Source of the DNA: Taxawa tesnikishii (nom. ined.)
Lineage: Eukaryota; Ascomycota; Dothideomycetes; Dothideales
NCBI GenBank assembly: GCA_030247885.1
Contig: JAPDRO010000003.1
Coordinates: forward strand, 1,798,001-1,862,000
DNA: 64,000 nt
Direction of reading: 5' to 3'
The notes under the pieces are model-generated. The model ran no database searches. It worked only from the letters and a program-made list of their open reading frames with translations, and was not told the DNA's origin. Shown here piece after piece: positions 34,257 through 45,700 of this stretch (within the stretch, counting starts at the first letter, position 1; the number at the start of each line of letters is the position of its first letter). Both the position numbers and the translations under genes were made by a program.

Positions 34257-34712
34257 GATCGCGTACTATTTGCGATGCCGTGTGAACAATATTTGACGGG
34301 AATGTCTGCGATACATGTGCGTGCAAGAGGGAGGGGAAAGCAAGGTTGCGACGTCGAGAATTCGGTTAGAAACCCCTGCTTCGACCAGCCACCGTTCTTG
34401 CCAATCACTGGGATTGATCTCACCAATTTCGGCCGCTAAATGCTTCTAATCTAACCAATTTGCTTCAGACGCTGCACAACCTACTTGGTGCAAGACACGA
34501 AGGAGACAATCGGGTACTCGAAAATAGAGTCAAAACAGTCCAATTAGGTCGAACAATCCCGTCCAATTTCAGTCCAGGGCGTCAGTGGTATCACACAATC
34601 CTAAACGCCATTTCCTAAAAGTCGATCCTCTGCCTTCAGCGGCACCAAATCGCAGAAGGCCTGCTGTGCACATAGCCTCTGCCCCATAGCGAGTCCACCT
34701 CAGCACAACAAA
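34257..34712. other. Intergenic
   Basis: Promoter of the HMG-box gene and 3' side of the zinc-ribbon gene. Nothing recognised. Confidence 0.45.
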
Positions 34713-35194
34713 TCAGCGGTACTGTGGCTGACCCGGCGGCCCGCCGCTCTTGATAGGTTGCATCGGTATGTTTTGGCCTTGGTGTGGGTTGTCCATCATC
34801 TGTTGGACGTCCGGCCGGTATCTGATGTCTTGGTAGAAGTTGCAGATGTGGCATCCCACTTCACGCCAGGGCTGAATAGTTCCTTAGTACCGCTACAATC
34901 TCTGCTGGCAGTATACTTACCTTGAGAGAGAATGGAACGATCGGCACGAAACAGAAGGTAAACCATTCCCACCTCTTGTATACTTTGCCGCTGAAGTCTG
35001 CATGATGTAAGTTCCGTGGCCGTAGGGTTACACGTTTAGAACTCACTGCCGCAGTTTTGACATTGTACAGTGATGTTCTCATAACCTTGAAGGAGTGAGT
35101 TGAACGCTATGTCGCTCAAGTCAGTATTCTAGCGGTGTGATAATATCGTAATCTGCCGCTTACTATGGGTACCGCACGTGAAGATAAAGGCCAT
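34713..35194 (-). CDS. Small double-CxxC zinc-ribbon protein
   Basis: Four tiny exons on the minus strand: 35194-35164, 35106-35047, 34997-34921, 34871-34713. They sum to exactly 109 codons. All three introns (49-57 nt) have good donors (GTAAGC, GTGAGT, GTAAGT). The product of 108 aa starts MAFIFTCGTHTFNSLLQGYE, carries VQCQNCG and, after an aromatic stretch YKRWEWFTFCFVPIVPFSL, the second pair GCHICNFYQD. The two CxxC pairs can bind one zinc ion, and the hydrophobic segment between them may associate with membrane. The tail is Gln/Pro-rich. Similar small fungal zinc-ribbon proteins are known but uncharacterised. Confidence 0.75.
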
Positions 35195-35652
35195 CGTGAG
35201 AACTACTCGTCTATAACTGTGGTTATGAGGCGGTGATGTGTGCGACTTTGTAGAATATAGTTGTAACAGTTTACCAGGCAAAGGTGTTGTCGAGGGGTGT
35301 TGTTCGCGAGTCGTCATCATCCAAGCCGTCACAGCCACACTTGGTATCCTTGGCACATACACACGGTCCGTCCCTTTCCTCTTGTCCGTTCCGTCCCATA
35401 ACAACAGCGCACTGCATGAAGGGTTCCTTCGAACGACTTCTGAGTACATGTCACGGTATAAATGGTTGACAAGGAGCAAATGTGAAGCCTTGACACCAAT
35501 GCTGCATTACGGGAGTTGAAATATAGAATCAGCTCTGGGTTTATTGCTCCGTTGCACTCTACACAAACACAACGCTGTTCGGAGGAGCAAAACGCAGATC
35601 AATGGTACTCAAGCCCAGCCTCACCACGCACTCTTAAACGGCCGCTTTGCTC
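35195..35652. other. Intergenic
   Basis: Promoter of the zinc-ribbon gene. Short open frames only. Confidence 0.45.
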
Positions 35653-36372
35653 CTATATGTCGGCGCTGTCGGCGATGCTTTCACTCTTTCGTGGCCATTC
35701 CACTCTCCGCTCAGCCCTCACATACAATTTCACACACCCAATCAACTGGAACACGGGATCATACTGCAGCGCCCCATCGCTTGCCGAAAACTTATATCGG
35801 TACACTAATTGCGGAAGGAAAACCTCAGCCTCCATGAGTGCGAAATTGAATCCGATGCAGCCTCTTGAGCCTGTCGCGGAGGGCACGTATGCGGCTTTGT
35901 GGCAGGGGGCAACAATTTGTTTGCGGTTTTTAGTTCTCGTTCTCTGTGTCGCACCGGCTTGTTGGTCTTTGGTACCGTAGAGTGGGGGCGCTTCTATGGT
36001 TTCTTGGTGAAGAAATTGGATTCGAGAGAAGACGATGGCGGCGATGGTTGGGTCGTTGGTGTGGTATACTGTGCTGTCCATGCTAGTAGTCTGAATGATG
36101 AAGCCGTAGGTTTCAAAGAGGCGCTGGCGGTTTCTGAGATGGTCTGGGCAGATATCGTAGTAGGAGCCTAGCTTTGGTCAGCCAAGAGAGTGGTACGTAG
36201 GTTGTAGAATGCTGCGCTGCTTATCGACGTAGGGACATCCCTTTGGTCCTGGGACCTCCCTAAACATGTGACCGTCGATTGCGACGGCAATGGGACCCTC
36301 TGCAGACAGAATGTTCGAGAGCTCGATCGATGCTGTGTTGTCGACAGAGGAACCGATGTCTGTGGGCTTCAC
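35653..36372 (-). pseudogene. Cytochrome P450 relic (collapsed)
   Basis: Two P450 pieces in the right order on the minus strand. An N-terminal proline-rich hinge (EVPGPKGCPYVDKQRSI, near 36250) is followed within about 400 bases by the haem-binding region GSRGCIGFNFALMEAEVF (near 35850) and a C-terminal beta region. A complete P450 needs over 1 kb between these. The I-helix and ExxR regions are absent, and the haem loop lacks the usual Phe-x-x-Gly start. It is therefore a truncated, internally deleted copy. The intact P450 at 56.3-58.2 kb is of a different subfamily by its haem loop. Confidence 0.6.
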
Positions 36373-37515
36373 GACGGCGAGATGGCCCGCGACTGTGTGG
36401 CGGAGTGTCTGGTTGCCTCCAGGTGGCGGTGGCCTTTACGGGTAGCGGGCAGCAAGGTGCTCAAGCACCTCTAGAGCTCTTGACCTCTCATCTCCTATAG
36501 GTCAGGCCTGTGGGTTGTCACAGCATCAATATCAAGTATAGCCGTGGGTTGGAAACACGGATTGCTTTTCTCCTTTCTTGCCTTCCATAGTTGGAGATCC
36601 TGACTATGCCGAAACTGCGCTCCACCTGGCGGCGCACAATAGCCGCCTTGACGGACTCACAAATGGCGCAGAGTTGCGGTCCTCTGCAGAGGATAAGGCT
36701 AAGGGGTTCCAGGAAGCGCATTATCCGGGTCATGACTCTGATACAGCGAAGGTAGAACCTCAACAGATTCTCTCATTGCCGCCCAACGTCAACTGGTCCT
36801 GTATTCCTTCTTCAACCGTGGAGACATTACACTAGTCCTCCACAGAACGATAGCAATCATCGACCTTGCATCCCCGAGTCCACCATCCATCGAATCGTTG
36901 AAGTAAGAGCAATACCGGGCATGTTTGCGTGATTGACAGTACCGGTCTGTAGCCGTATCTCTTGGCACGCGCTGGCTGAGGTTCGTTGAGGTTAGAATCC
37001 GTCCTGCTGTTGTAGGGTCTCAAGGATGGGAGGAGGGCTTACCAGAACGGTATAGAGCTGACGTAGATATAACTTCCTCAACAGCGCTCCGCCTCAAATT
37101 GATTGGCACATTCGCATGACGATCATGATCGGCTTGCGCGCCCCTCCCTTGCCATCGTGGTTTAATTGCAAAAAGGAAAGAGACGAGAGTAGGCATACAT
37201 ATTTGGAGAAATTGCGCTAAGGAAGTTGGTGAGGGTAATCAGGTCCACCAGGAAGAAGGGCGGCAATATCGGATCGAACGGAGTAAAACGATCTCAGCGA
37301 CATGCAGAATACATACACAGGGAGGAGCAGCACGAACTCGGCACTATACGTGTTCTCTTGTTCTGCATCGGCTGGGCCACAGTACGATTCCTATCGCTGT
37401 CTCCGCATCTTATGCATCTCCAGGTATACTGTCGGATGTTGTTCGGAAGTCAATTGAGACTTCTCCGAGCCGATAAGCTTGGCAGACGCTAGTCTCGAAG
37501 CGGCATTGTGCCCTC
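36373..37515. other. Gene-poor stretch
   Basis: No supported gene. A short + strand frame at 36578-36835 contains ALHLAAHNSRLD, faintly like one ankyrin repeat, but it has no neighbours in phase and is too short to call. Confidence 0.4.
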
Positions 37516-37526
37516 AGTTCGAGTCC
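37516..37526 (+). promoter_or_regulatory. B-box-like element downstream of the U6 terminator
   Basis: AGTTCGAGTCC matches the TFIIIC B-box consensus (GGTTCGANTCC) at 10 of 11 positions. It lies about 82 bases beyond the U6 terminator, in opposite orientation to U6. In budding yeast the U6 gene uses an extragenic B-box downstream of its terminator. It could instead be the T-arm of a decayed tRNA-Ser/Leu (a GGCATTGTGCC hairpin precedes it), but no acceptor or D-stem can be paired. Confidence 0.4.
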
Positions 37527-37607
37527 GACCATCGTCAATTTGAACTCGTCAAAACTGTCGCCGACTTCTTCTTCGACGTTCTACTCAAGACAACAACGCT
37601 GACGAAG

Positions 37608-37764
37608 AAAAAAACTTGGAGCATCTCTTTGTTTGCATGTGTCATCCTTCTGTATTAATTATTAGCATTGTTCCCAATATTGTAGGGGTAGAGAAGATGC
37701 TTACAGTGCAGGGGCCATGCTAATCTTCTCTGTATCGTTTCAAATTGACCAAATGCCCGAAGGC
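37608..37764 (-). ncRNA. U6: U6 spliceosomal snRNA interrupted by a 55-nt mRNA-type intron
   Basis: On the minus strand the RNA starts with the 5' hairpin GCCTTCGGGC, then TTTGGTCAATTTGAAACG, the ACAGAGA box in ATACAGAGAAGATTAGC (with the AGC triad) and GGCCCCTGCACT. Here a GT-AG intron (37704-37650) begins with GTAAGC, has branch-like GCTAAT, and ends TACAG. The second exon is AAGGATGACACATGC and continues to a T7 terminator at 37614-37608. The exons sum to about 102 nt, the normal U6 size. The intron falls in the internal stem-loop next to the catalytic core. A pol III TATA sits upstream. Introns in U6 are known from Schizosaccharomyces pombe and scattered fungi. Confidence 0.93.
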
Positions 37765-37784
37765 GAGAAAAATATCAAATTGTT

Positions 37785-37794
37785 GAAAATATAT
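37785..37794 (-). promoter_or_regulatory. Pol III TATA box of U6
   Basis: TATATATTTT on the minus strand, centred about 25 bases upstream of the U6 5' end, the spacing used by TFIIIB at U6 genes. Confidence 0.75.
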
Positions 37795-40106
37795 ACTGTG
37801 CTCGTATGCTCTCGCATTCAGCCCGAAGGAACCAAAAGCGCTTTTTTGAGGTATCAAGGCATTTTCTTTCTCGCCTCCGTCTTCTCTTGCCTGTCGCCGT
37901 ACATCATGCAGCCTTACAACAATGTCGTCCATTGGCAGCCTCATGCTTGTCTCTATTCCTCGCCATGTCGGCTTCTCTTTCTACCGTTGTCTGAGTGTGT
38001 GTTTGGGAATGTCTGTTGAGCTAGGGTGATGACCTATTTGTGCGTACATTGTCGACATGAGGAGCAGCTAGCAAACTACCATCAGAACGATTCATCCGAC
38101 CAAAGGACAGCAAGAAGTGTAAGGAACAGGTCTATTCTGTGCTTCTACTCACCATTCAGGTCGAAAATGCACAGCACTTCGCTGTGTGGGCCCACTAGCG
38201 GATACACGAGGAGCGCCCCGCATACCTATTCGGCCGGTCAAACCTGTACCATCGTCTGCTGAACGTCTCACATATACACTTGTTTAGATATGTCTAGAAC
38301 AACGCGGACGCTTGAATCGGCAACTGTAGAAAGGGACTGCGTCGTCCCGAAAGTTCATTGAAGTCGATCGAGTTGTTTGACAGGCAACACTTGTAGCCTA
38401 CTGAAGGACGACGCATGCCAAAAGAAATGCTTCAGGTTTTTCTTGTTTTTCCTTCGTCAGCAGTACTGCCTGAGCAGGACGTTGAGAAACTTGGATCATT
38501 ACGAGGCTCAGAAACCATGGTTGATGACGTGGATATTGAAGGTTATCCCCCTGCAGCACGCCCTCTGGTCCTCACCAACCAACGCGAAGAGTGCTTGGCT
38601 CTCAGAAGCTCCCAGCAGCGTCCGATGAGCACCGCCTATATCAAGATCTTCAGCCCTGTGAAGATGAATTCGAACCCGAGCCCTGGTGTACGAGTGGGTG
38701 GAGCATCAGAGAGTGGAAGCGTTCGGTATCCCAACAGCCTGAATTGCAGCTGATGCGGGGCGTTCAGGCATTATGAGAGGTGTGTATACTGTAACGACAG
38801 CGGCTTTGCTACGCGCGACTCGAAAGTGGAGAACAGTCAATACCGCGCTTCTCCGCCCGGACACGAAAGACGTTCAGTACGTCCTTCGGGTGCTGAAGAT
38901 CCCTCTAATCAGAACCATGCGTCTGATCGTCAGTCCAATCTGTCACTGCCTCAGCCTTTGAGAGACAGCAATCGTGCCCTAAGAGTCTGGGTGCTACCAC
39001 AACTGGGTAACCTAGGTACGGGTGATCCGGCGTTGGACTGATTGTTGATGAAACATGGATATGATCCTCCAAGATATCAGAATGATCCTGTGTAAAATGT
39101 TGAGATTATTCACTACCTGACGGGCTTCGGGCACGCCCTTCTTTCTACACAGGGTAAAGAGTTGGCGTGGAAGAAATCATGAGGGGTTTAAAAAGCGTTT
39201 TGGATTTCAAGATGCTCGGTCTACTTGCTTTGCGGCTGCTGGAAACGCCGATCAACGATAAGATCACTGCCTGGCCAGCAATGGATACACCGCTCCTCGT
39301 GCTTAATTGATCACGGGCGGTGACAGTGGGTGCTGGAAAGCTCTTTGCGGCATGTGCAATTTGAGAAGCTGCGAGGATTCTAGGATCCCTCTGCTGATTG
39401 GTGGTTGTTAATGATGCTGCTTGTGGCTCTATACCACTGCCGTGGCTTCCAGGAAATTTCTTTTGCTGGTTATGGAGGAGACTGACGGCGAGGAACATAT
39501 CCGCTAACCTGGCGGATGGAACTTTTGGTGGCGATGCACACGGGGGTGGAGAAGCGTTTGTCTTTGCTTGCTTGGTTTGCAATTAGTACAATATTGACTG
39601 CTTTGCAACTCGGTCCATCCCCGTATTGCAATGGCAACAATGAATCCGGAACCCAATTCCACCTTACCTCTCAGGGCGCCGTCCTGGAAACTGTTGAAAT
39701 GAGACACGTCTTAATGATGATACATGGACTCGTTTGACGCTGTCCCCAGCTGTGGTGAGCGAGTTCGATTCTGGTGCAGTGATGAAGGAAGTAGGAAACC
39801 ATTCGAGAGGACGACGATGAAGGAAACAAAAATGAGAAGGAGTAAGACAGAAAACGTGTTCTGCGTTTTCCATCGACAACGATACCGTGCAGGATGAAGC
39901 TTGCATACCACAAACACAAGATGCTGATCCACTTAATGATCTCAACCACCCCAGTCATCGAGATGGTTGTTTCACATGCTCCGATATCAAAGCCATCACG
40001 ACCGTTACTCCAAGCAAGGCCGTGGTACGTAGTGTCAATAACGGCACCCACATCTGTCGTTGTAAGGCTGCCTTCCATACACACTGTGCTATCGTTTCCA
40101 ATAGGA
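37795..40106. other. Gene-poor stretch, unassigned open frames
   Basis: About 2.3 kb without a recognisable gene. The best candidates lie on the minus strand: a frame near 39880-40060 with a membrane-like GVVEIIKWISILCLWYASF, and a 145-codon low-complexity frame 39582-39145. A TACTAAT branch site and GTAAGG donor near 39590-39690 could link them, but no start codon, homologous motif or complete model emerges. The + strand frames at 38377-39041 have no domain. Confidence 0.35.
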
Positions 40107-42030
40107 TCATAACCCAAACTCCTCCGCCCAGAACCACACCTCCCCTGCATCCCCACTTTTGACGTACCTCCCCACTTCCCTCCTGACCTCTCTGCTCATC
40201 CCCTTCGGTCCACACACAACCACGGCCACCCGTTCCGCTGGAGAGACACCGGCAAAGTCTCATCGACCACCTGTCGGAGGTCCGGGCGGCCGTAGTGGAA
40301 TTGTGAGTCCGAGACTGCATCTATGGCGGGCTCAGAGGAGGAGGGCAGGAGGCTTTGCATCTCGACGCCGTCCTCATCATCCTCATCCTTCGCTGAGATT
40401 CCACTGTTTTTCGTCTTTAAGTACCCCCTAGCATTAGCGGGTGAGGAGATTGAGGCGGAGATCCCATCACCCCGCGTGACGAAGATCTCACAGCGTTCCA
40501 AGAACGCATGTCTCTCCTTCTCCATACTTTCGTCTCTCACTTCCTTCCCTGCCTTCTCCGCTGAGCCCTCTCCAACCCCACCCGGAACAGCCCACGCGGC
40601 CTCTCCCAAACTCCCAACGGCCCACACGAGCCTCACTCTCTGCCGTCGCACGCTTCCAGCACTAGGACTCAGATCAGACAGCAGCCGTCTGTACAACGGG
40701 ACAACAAACGTAGCGCCCACGCCACCAGCTACAAAGAGCACCTTGTTGAACCCTAAAAGATTCAGAGAGTGCGTCGAGAGACCATACGGTCCTTCCAGTG
40801 ACATTTTCTTCGGTGAGGATGACGGGGAGGAAGAGTGCAATGCCAGCGTCTTAGTATTGCCGTCCAAGACACGTGTGACCAAGGTCAGGTGGCCATCAAT
40901 TGAGGGTAAGGAGGCGATGGTGAAAGGGTTGGAGCGGAAGGTACGGGTTAGTGCGTGTGAGGGGAGGGAGAGGTAGACGTGTTGGCCCGGTTGCCAGGTC
41001 CAGGTGCCGTTCACGCCGGCTTTTCCAGCCTCGTTGACAGGAATCTTGATTTCAAGGAGATTGGTATCGGGCACAAGCTCGATGGTGCCTGAGACAGTTC
41101 TGGTCGCGAAGACGCGGAAGACGGTGTTGATGATGTACACAGCCAGCGTTTCGAGGATGTAGAGCCGGATGTGGTGGACGTGCCAGTAGAGCACTGGTAG
41201 CAATAGCGTTGCGAGAACCACATGCACGACGTAGAAGATGCGGTAGTTGCGCTTTCGGACCCAGGAAAGCGCAGTAGTACCGACGAGTGTGAAGGCGGTG
41301 ATTCCGATGAGCCCGAGAATAACATCCCGGTCGCGGATCCGTTTGCCCAGCACGTGTGCCCGAACGAAGAAGTTGAGGTAGAAAGCCGTGTGCAGAGCGA
41401 ACAATAGCGTCGTAATACGGCCGAGCAGTTGGTGGGCCACATTGAGCGAGTCCCAGGAACTGCGGGTGAGAAGTTGAAGTGGGGAGAAGGGTGAGCGCAT
41501 GGCGAGGAGGTAGTGGAAGGGGAGCTGCGAGGCGCCGACGATTCCAAAACGTTTCGTCAGATGAAGGTAATCTGCAAATCAACCCCTGATATCAGCGTTT
41601 CACGGAAACTAAAGAGGAAGATGCAAGATGGGTGATTTACCATTCCCTGTCTGTAGCACACAAAGTAACAGCAACCACGCCGTCCACGCCACCGCCGCGA
41701 CACACTCGCCCTTTTTCCCCAATTCATACCCTCGCACGTCGAGTGGTTCACCCAGCCACCAGGTCACGCATCTCCAGCCTTGCTGCCAGCCTCTCGCGCT
41801 CCCCCACTTTGCCCTCTTCCTCTCCATCTTCATATACGGGCTTCCCGGCATCTCCCCGTCTCATTTCCGCGGAGTTTTGTCCGCGCCCAGCAGACAAGGA
41901 AGTAGGCCTGTAACGCCAGCAACGGAACCAGAATCGAGACCTGGGCTAGGGCACCGTAGAAGTCAAGCTTCAGTCTCCGATCATGTTTTTGCTCCGGGGT
42001 GAGCTGCACGAAAGACCATATGAACCCCAT
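40107..42030 (-). CDS. Ferric/cupric reductase-like transmembrane flavohaemoprotein (FRE family)
   Basis: Exons 42030-41641 and 41571-40107, about 618 aa, ATG at 42030. The N-terminal half has several hydrophobic helices with haem-ligand-type His residues (NVAHQLLGRITTLLFALHTAF, VVHVVLATLLLPVLYWHVHH). The C-terminal half is an FAD/NADP module: WQPGQHVYLSLP, TFRSNPFTIASLP (FAD), LEGPYGLS, VLFVAGGVGATFVVPL (NADP) and a terminal VVVCGPKGM with EEFGL. Such proteins reduce ferric or cupric ions at the membrane using NADPH. One base is lost in the CCCC run 41854-41857 and one at AAA 40254-40256; both restore conserved segments. It may be a plasma-membrane or an internal-membrane isoform; this cannot be told apart here. 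Confidence 0.88.
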
Positions 42031-42788
42031 CGTATCTCACGGAACAGAGATTGAGATGATTGGAAAACGTAACAGCTCTGAAATAAGTCGCCCGGTCTTG
42101 AGAACGTGTAGTAGTGGAAGGAAGACCACTTTATTGGTAGATCGGAGCGGACAAGCCTTGTTATAGGAACGATCAACGAACCGAGTCAAGCAAGTATATA
42201 AAAAGCCTCAGAGAAAGGGAACCGCGCTCTGGTAATTCTTTTCTGTCATCGCCTGCTTCTCAGCAACATCTCTGTTGTAGTCGACATGATCTTAGGGAGT
42301 AGTCAATGTGGATGGATTACGACGCTCACAGCTCGGATTTATCAATGCCCGTGTTTGTCGATATCCGACGGTCTAAATTTAGGTCAAAGACCAATCAAAA
42401 ACAACGTCCAAGTACGAAGAAGTTTGACAGTCAACAAGTATTGTACATTCTTCTACCCTCTCCATCAAGACAATAAAAAGTAGAGTTACAGCAACCTTCC
42501 TTCAGAGCGGTGATTCTGCGCGCGAACGTGATGCGAAAAACGAAACCTCCATGCCATTCCCGCCACTCCAGCCCAGATGCTCTCGACGCATGAATGTTGC
42601 AGAACATGGAGAACAGTCCCTTCCGCCATGCCTGTCTGCCCCTTTGTATATCCTACACTTTCTCCCTCAGAAACTTTTTACAGCCCAATACTCCCCGCTT
42701 CCGGGGCACCAAATGTGCGATTCCATCTATCGCTTCCACTCTTCATGAATGTCACCACGGTCGATGATTGCAATCACAAGGCAGCGAT
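42031..42788. other. Intergenic
   Basis: Promoter of the reductase gene and 3' region of CLU1. No gene recognised. 42190-42240 contains TATATAAA-like sequence on the + strand without a following gene. Confidence 0.45.
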
Positions 42789-45700
42789 CTACTGCGCCCG
42801 CTGCTGCCTCCTCTTCGGATTCGTCTGCTTCTTCTTAGGCGTTTTGTTGCCACTCTCACCGTTGATGTACTTCAGCAACTCATCCACACTCCTTGTATCC
42901 AGTCCCTCCCTTCCGCTCCTAGGCTGCACCGCCTCAGCCGCGCTCTGACCCACCTGTGGCTGCGGTCGGGCACCCATCTGAGCGACGCGCGGCGCACGCG
43001 GACGCATCATGAGCTTGCGGGTCTGGATATCCTTCGCGTGCTTGGCAATGGAGACGGCGCTCTGGGTCAGGCTATCGAGCCAGGCCTCCGCTTCCTTTGT
43101 GTTGCGATCCTCAGGGCCGAGCTCCTTCTTGAAGATGTTATAGGATTCACGCATGCGGTTGACGGCGCCCTTTGCGTCGCGGTCGAGCGCGAGGGCTTGC
43201 GCGAGCTGGAAGAGGAGGGTCGCCGTGTTGATGGAGTTCTTGCCCGAGACTTCCTCGCATACGGCAAGGGAGGCTTCGAACCAGATGCGCGACTCGTGGT
43301 ACTGCTTCAATGCCTGCAGCATCACGGCTGCGTTGTTGATGGTCGTGATGGAGTCAGGGTGCTTGATGCCGTACACAAGCTTCCAGAGGTCGAGAGCGTG
43401 TCTGACGTAGGCAAGCGCGTTCTTGGTGTTGCCGCTCGCGTGCTCGAACAAGCTGAGGTTGAGGTAGCTGAGCACTGTCTCCGCGTGGTCAACACCGAGC
43501 GTGCGCTCCGAGATGATGACGGCCTTGCGCGCGAGCTCAACGGCTGCACTCTTCTCGTCCAGACCATAGTACAGAGAAGACAGAGTGTAGTACACTCTGG
43601 CAACCTCTGGGTGCAGGATGCCGTAGATTTGCTCGTGAAGGGAGAGATTCGAGCAAAAGCTCCTGGCCAAGCTCCTTCTGGTCCTGCGCGATAGAGATGC
43701 GGCCGGCTTCCAAAGCTTCCTCTGCTAGCACACTACGAGGCGAGGCCTCCTTGACGGTTGGTATAATGTTGAGGATGTTGTCAGGGTGGAAGGTTTGCTT
43801 TGGTGGCGCTTGCGTCGCTGCACGACTGGGAGACTGATCACCGCTCCGCTTCTTCTTCTTGCCTCCGGTGCTTTGGCCATTCGTCGCGGACGCCTTGAGC
43901 GAGTCAGAGGATGCCTTTGTCTCCAGAGCCGGAGAGTCCTTGGTGAACGCGTACTCCTTAGCCTCGAGCTGGAAGCCGAGCTTGACACAAACTTCGCGAA
44001 GAAGCTGTAGCTGCTTGCCCTCCTGGATCCAGCTGTCCTTCATGTCGTAGCGGTAGCGGATGTAGATCTGCTTGACAATGTCGGATTTTAAGCCCTCCGG
44101 AGTGACCTTCTCGAAGGCGAAGTCCTCCTCGGGGTAGAGAGGCTTCAGGGCCTCGTCGGATTCGGGAGTGGGCTTAGCGTTGGCGTCCGCGCCAAGCAAG
44201 CAGTTCAGCATGTGAGCGATGCATGCTTGAGCGAAAACGGGGAAAGGTGTCTCAAAGTCTTTCCTGCAACGTGCTTGAAGCCTCTGGAAATCATTTCCTG
44301 CATTGCAAGCTGCTTGAGCGCCTGCAAGCGGAGGTCTTCCTTGTCTGCCAAGCGGGCAATCTCTCCAAGATATCTCATGTTGACACCGCGCTTGTGCAGG
44401 AGACTCGCCAGGGACTGACCGTCCATTGGGAATCCAACGTCACCTTCCTGCAAGTCTTGGAGCTTGAAAATATGTTAGCTTCACTCTCACTCACCGGCTT
44501 GTTCTGATACGTACCATTTTGGGGATAACCTCTCCTGTAAGGTACTTGCAAGCAGCCCGAACCTCAGCCTCGTCCTTGGCCCATTCCTCCTTCTCTTCAT
44601 CCGTCTGTGGGCGCTGGCCGCAGTAGACGTCCGGATTCAGCGTGAATTGGAAACCAGAGACATCGACGCGCTCCTGCTCCTCCTTCTTGTCTGCAGGACC
44701 CTCGCTCGATCCCTTGTTCTCTGCGGTGACTTCGCCATTCGTAGCCTTTGCGAGTGCGTCCTCTGGAGCGCTTTCATTGCTTTGCTCGGCTCCGGCATTG
44801 GCTTCCGTGTCCTTCTTGGCCTTTTGTCTCTTGGTGACCTCAGCCTGGACATACTCACGCAACTTCAGCCTCCAGTAAGACTCTACCAGCTCTGGACGCA
44901 GGACAGCCATCCTGTGCGGGTAGTTGTCCGTCTCGCCGTCGGCAGACCCATCTGACGGGGCTCCTTGCGGTGCTGCTCCAGCCATGCTACATCAAGGGGT
45001 GTGATACGGTAAAGGTCCAGAACGTACTTCCTGCCGTCCGTACCCAACAAGCCCTTGGTTTCCACAGAGCCCTCGAGGTCATGTCTTTGGTTCTCTTTAT
45101 CCCACACAGCGTGCTTCTTGACGCGCATAGCCTTGGAGAGCTCTGCGAATGGCTGTTTGAAGGCTTCGTGCTCGGCAATGATATCCTTGCCCTCCACTCC
45201 ACCATAATCGATCTGGTGCTCCCCTGGCTCTCTCTGCTTGAAGATACCGGGAACGATACTCTGACCAACCAGACGCTTGCCGAGGTAGTCAACGACAACG
45301 GTTCCTGGCGTGAAAAGGCCGTTGATGTCAAGCTGGTTGACTGCCTTGACACCCATAACGTCCTTACCAGTTGCAACGCGTGCTGCCTCGTCACCGCCGT
45401 CGGAAGCGAAGGTACCAACACCATCGGCACCGAAGGAGTAGAAAACGTTGTTGTAGACGAAAATCTGTGCGTCTCTGGCTTCAGTGGGGTTCAACGGAGC
45501 AACCTCGCCGCGTGCAACCAGAACAGCGCCTCTTACAGCAGCCTCGTTGTACTCAGCAAAGAGTTTTGAGGTCAAGCGCTCGCGAAAAACACGGTCTTGG
45601 ACATTCTCCTTTGGAAGCTCCCTGGTTGACTGGAATTCCTCATTCCAATCCCGAAGGGTTTCCGCATTCTCTGGTCCTGACAAGAGGTAGCTTTCTTGAC

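Noticed and set aside
36578-36835. Ankyrin-repeat gene
   Set aside because: Only one weak ALHLAAHNSRLD-like match with no adjacent repeats in phase.
37440-37540. Possible tRNA-Ser/Leu at 37.5 kb
   Set aside because: A T-loop-like GTTCGAGTCC and a variable-arm-like hairpin are present, but acceptor, D- and T-stems do not pair. Kept only as a B-box candidate.
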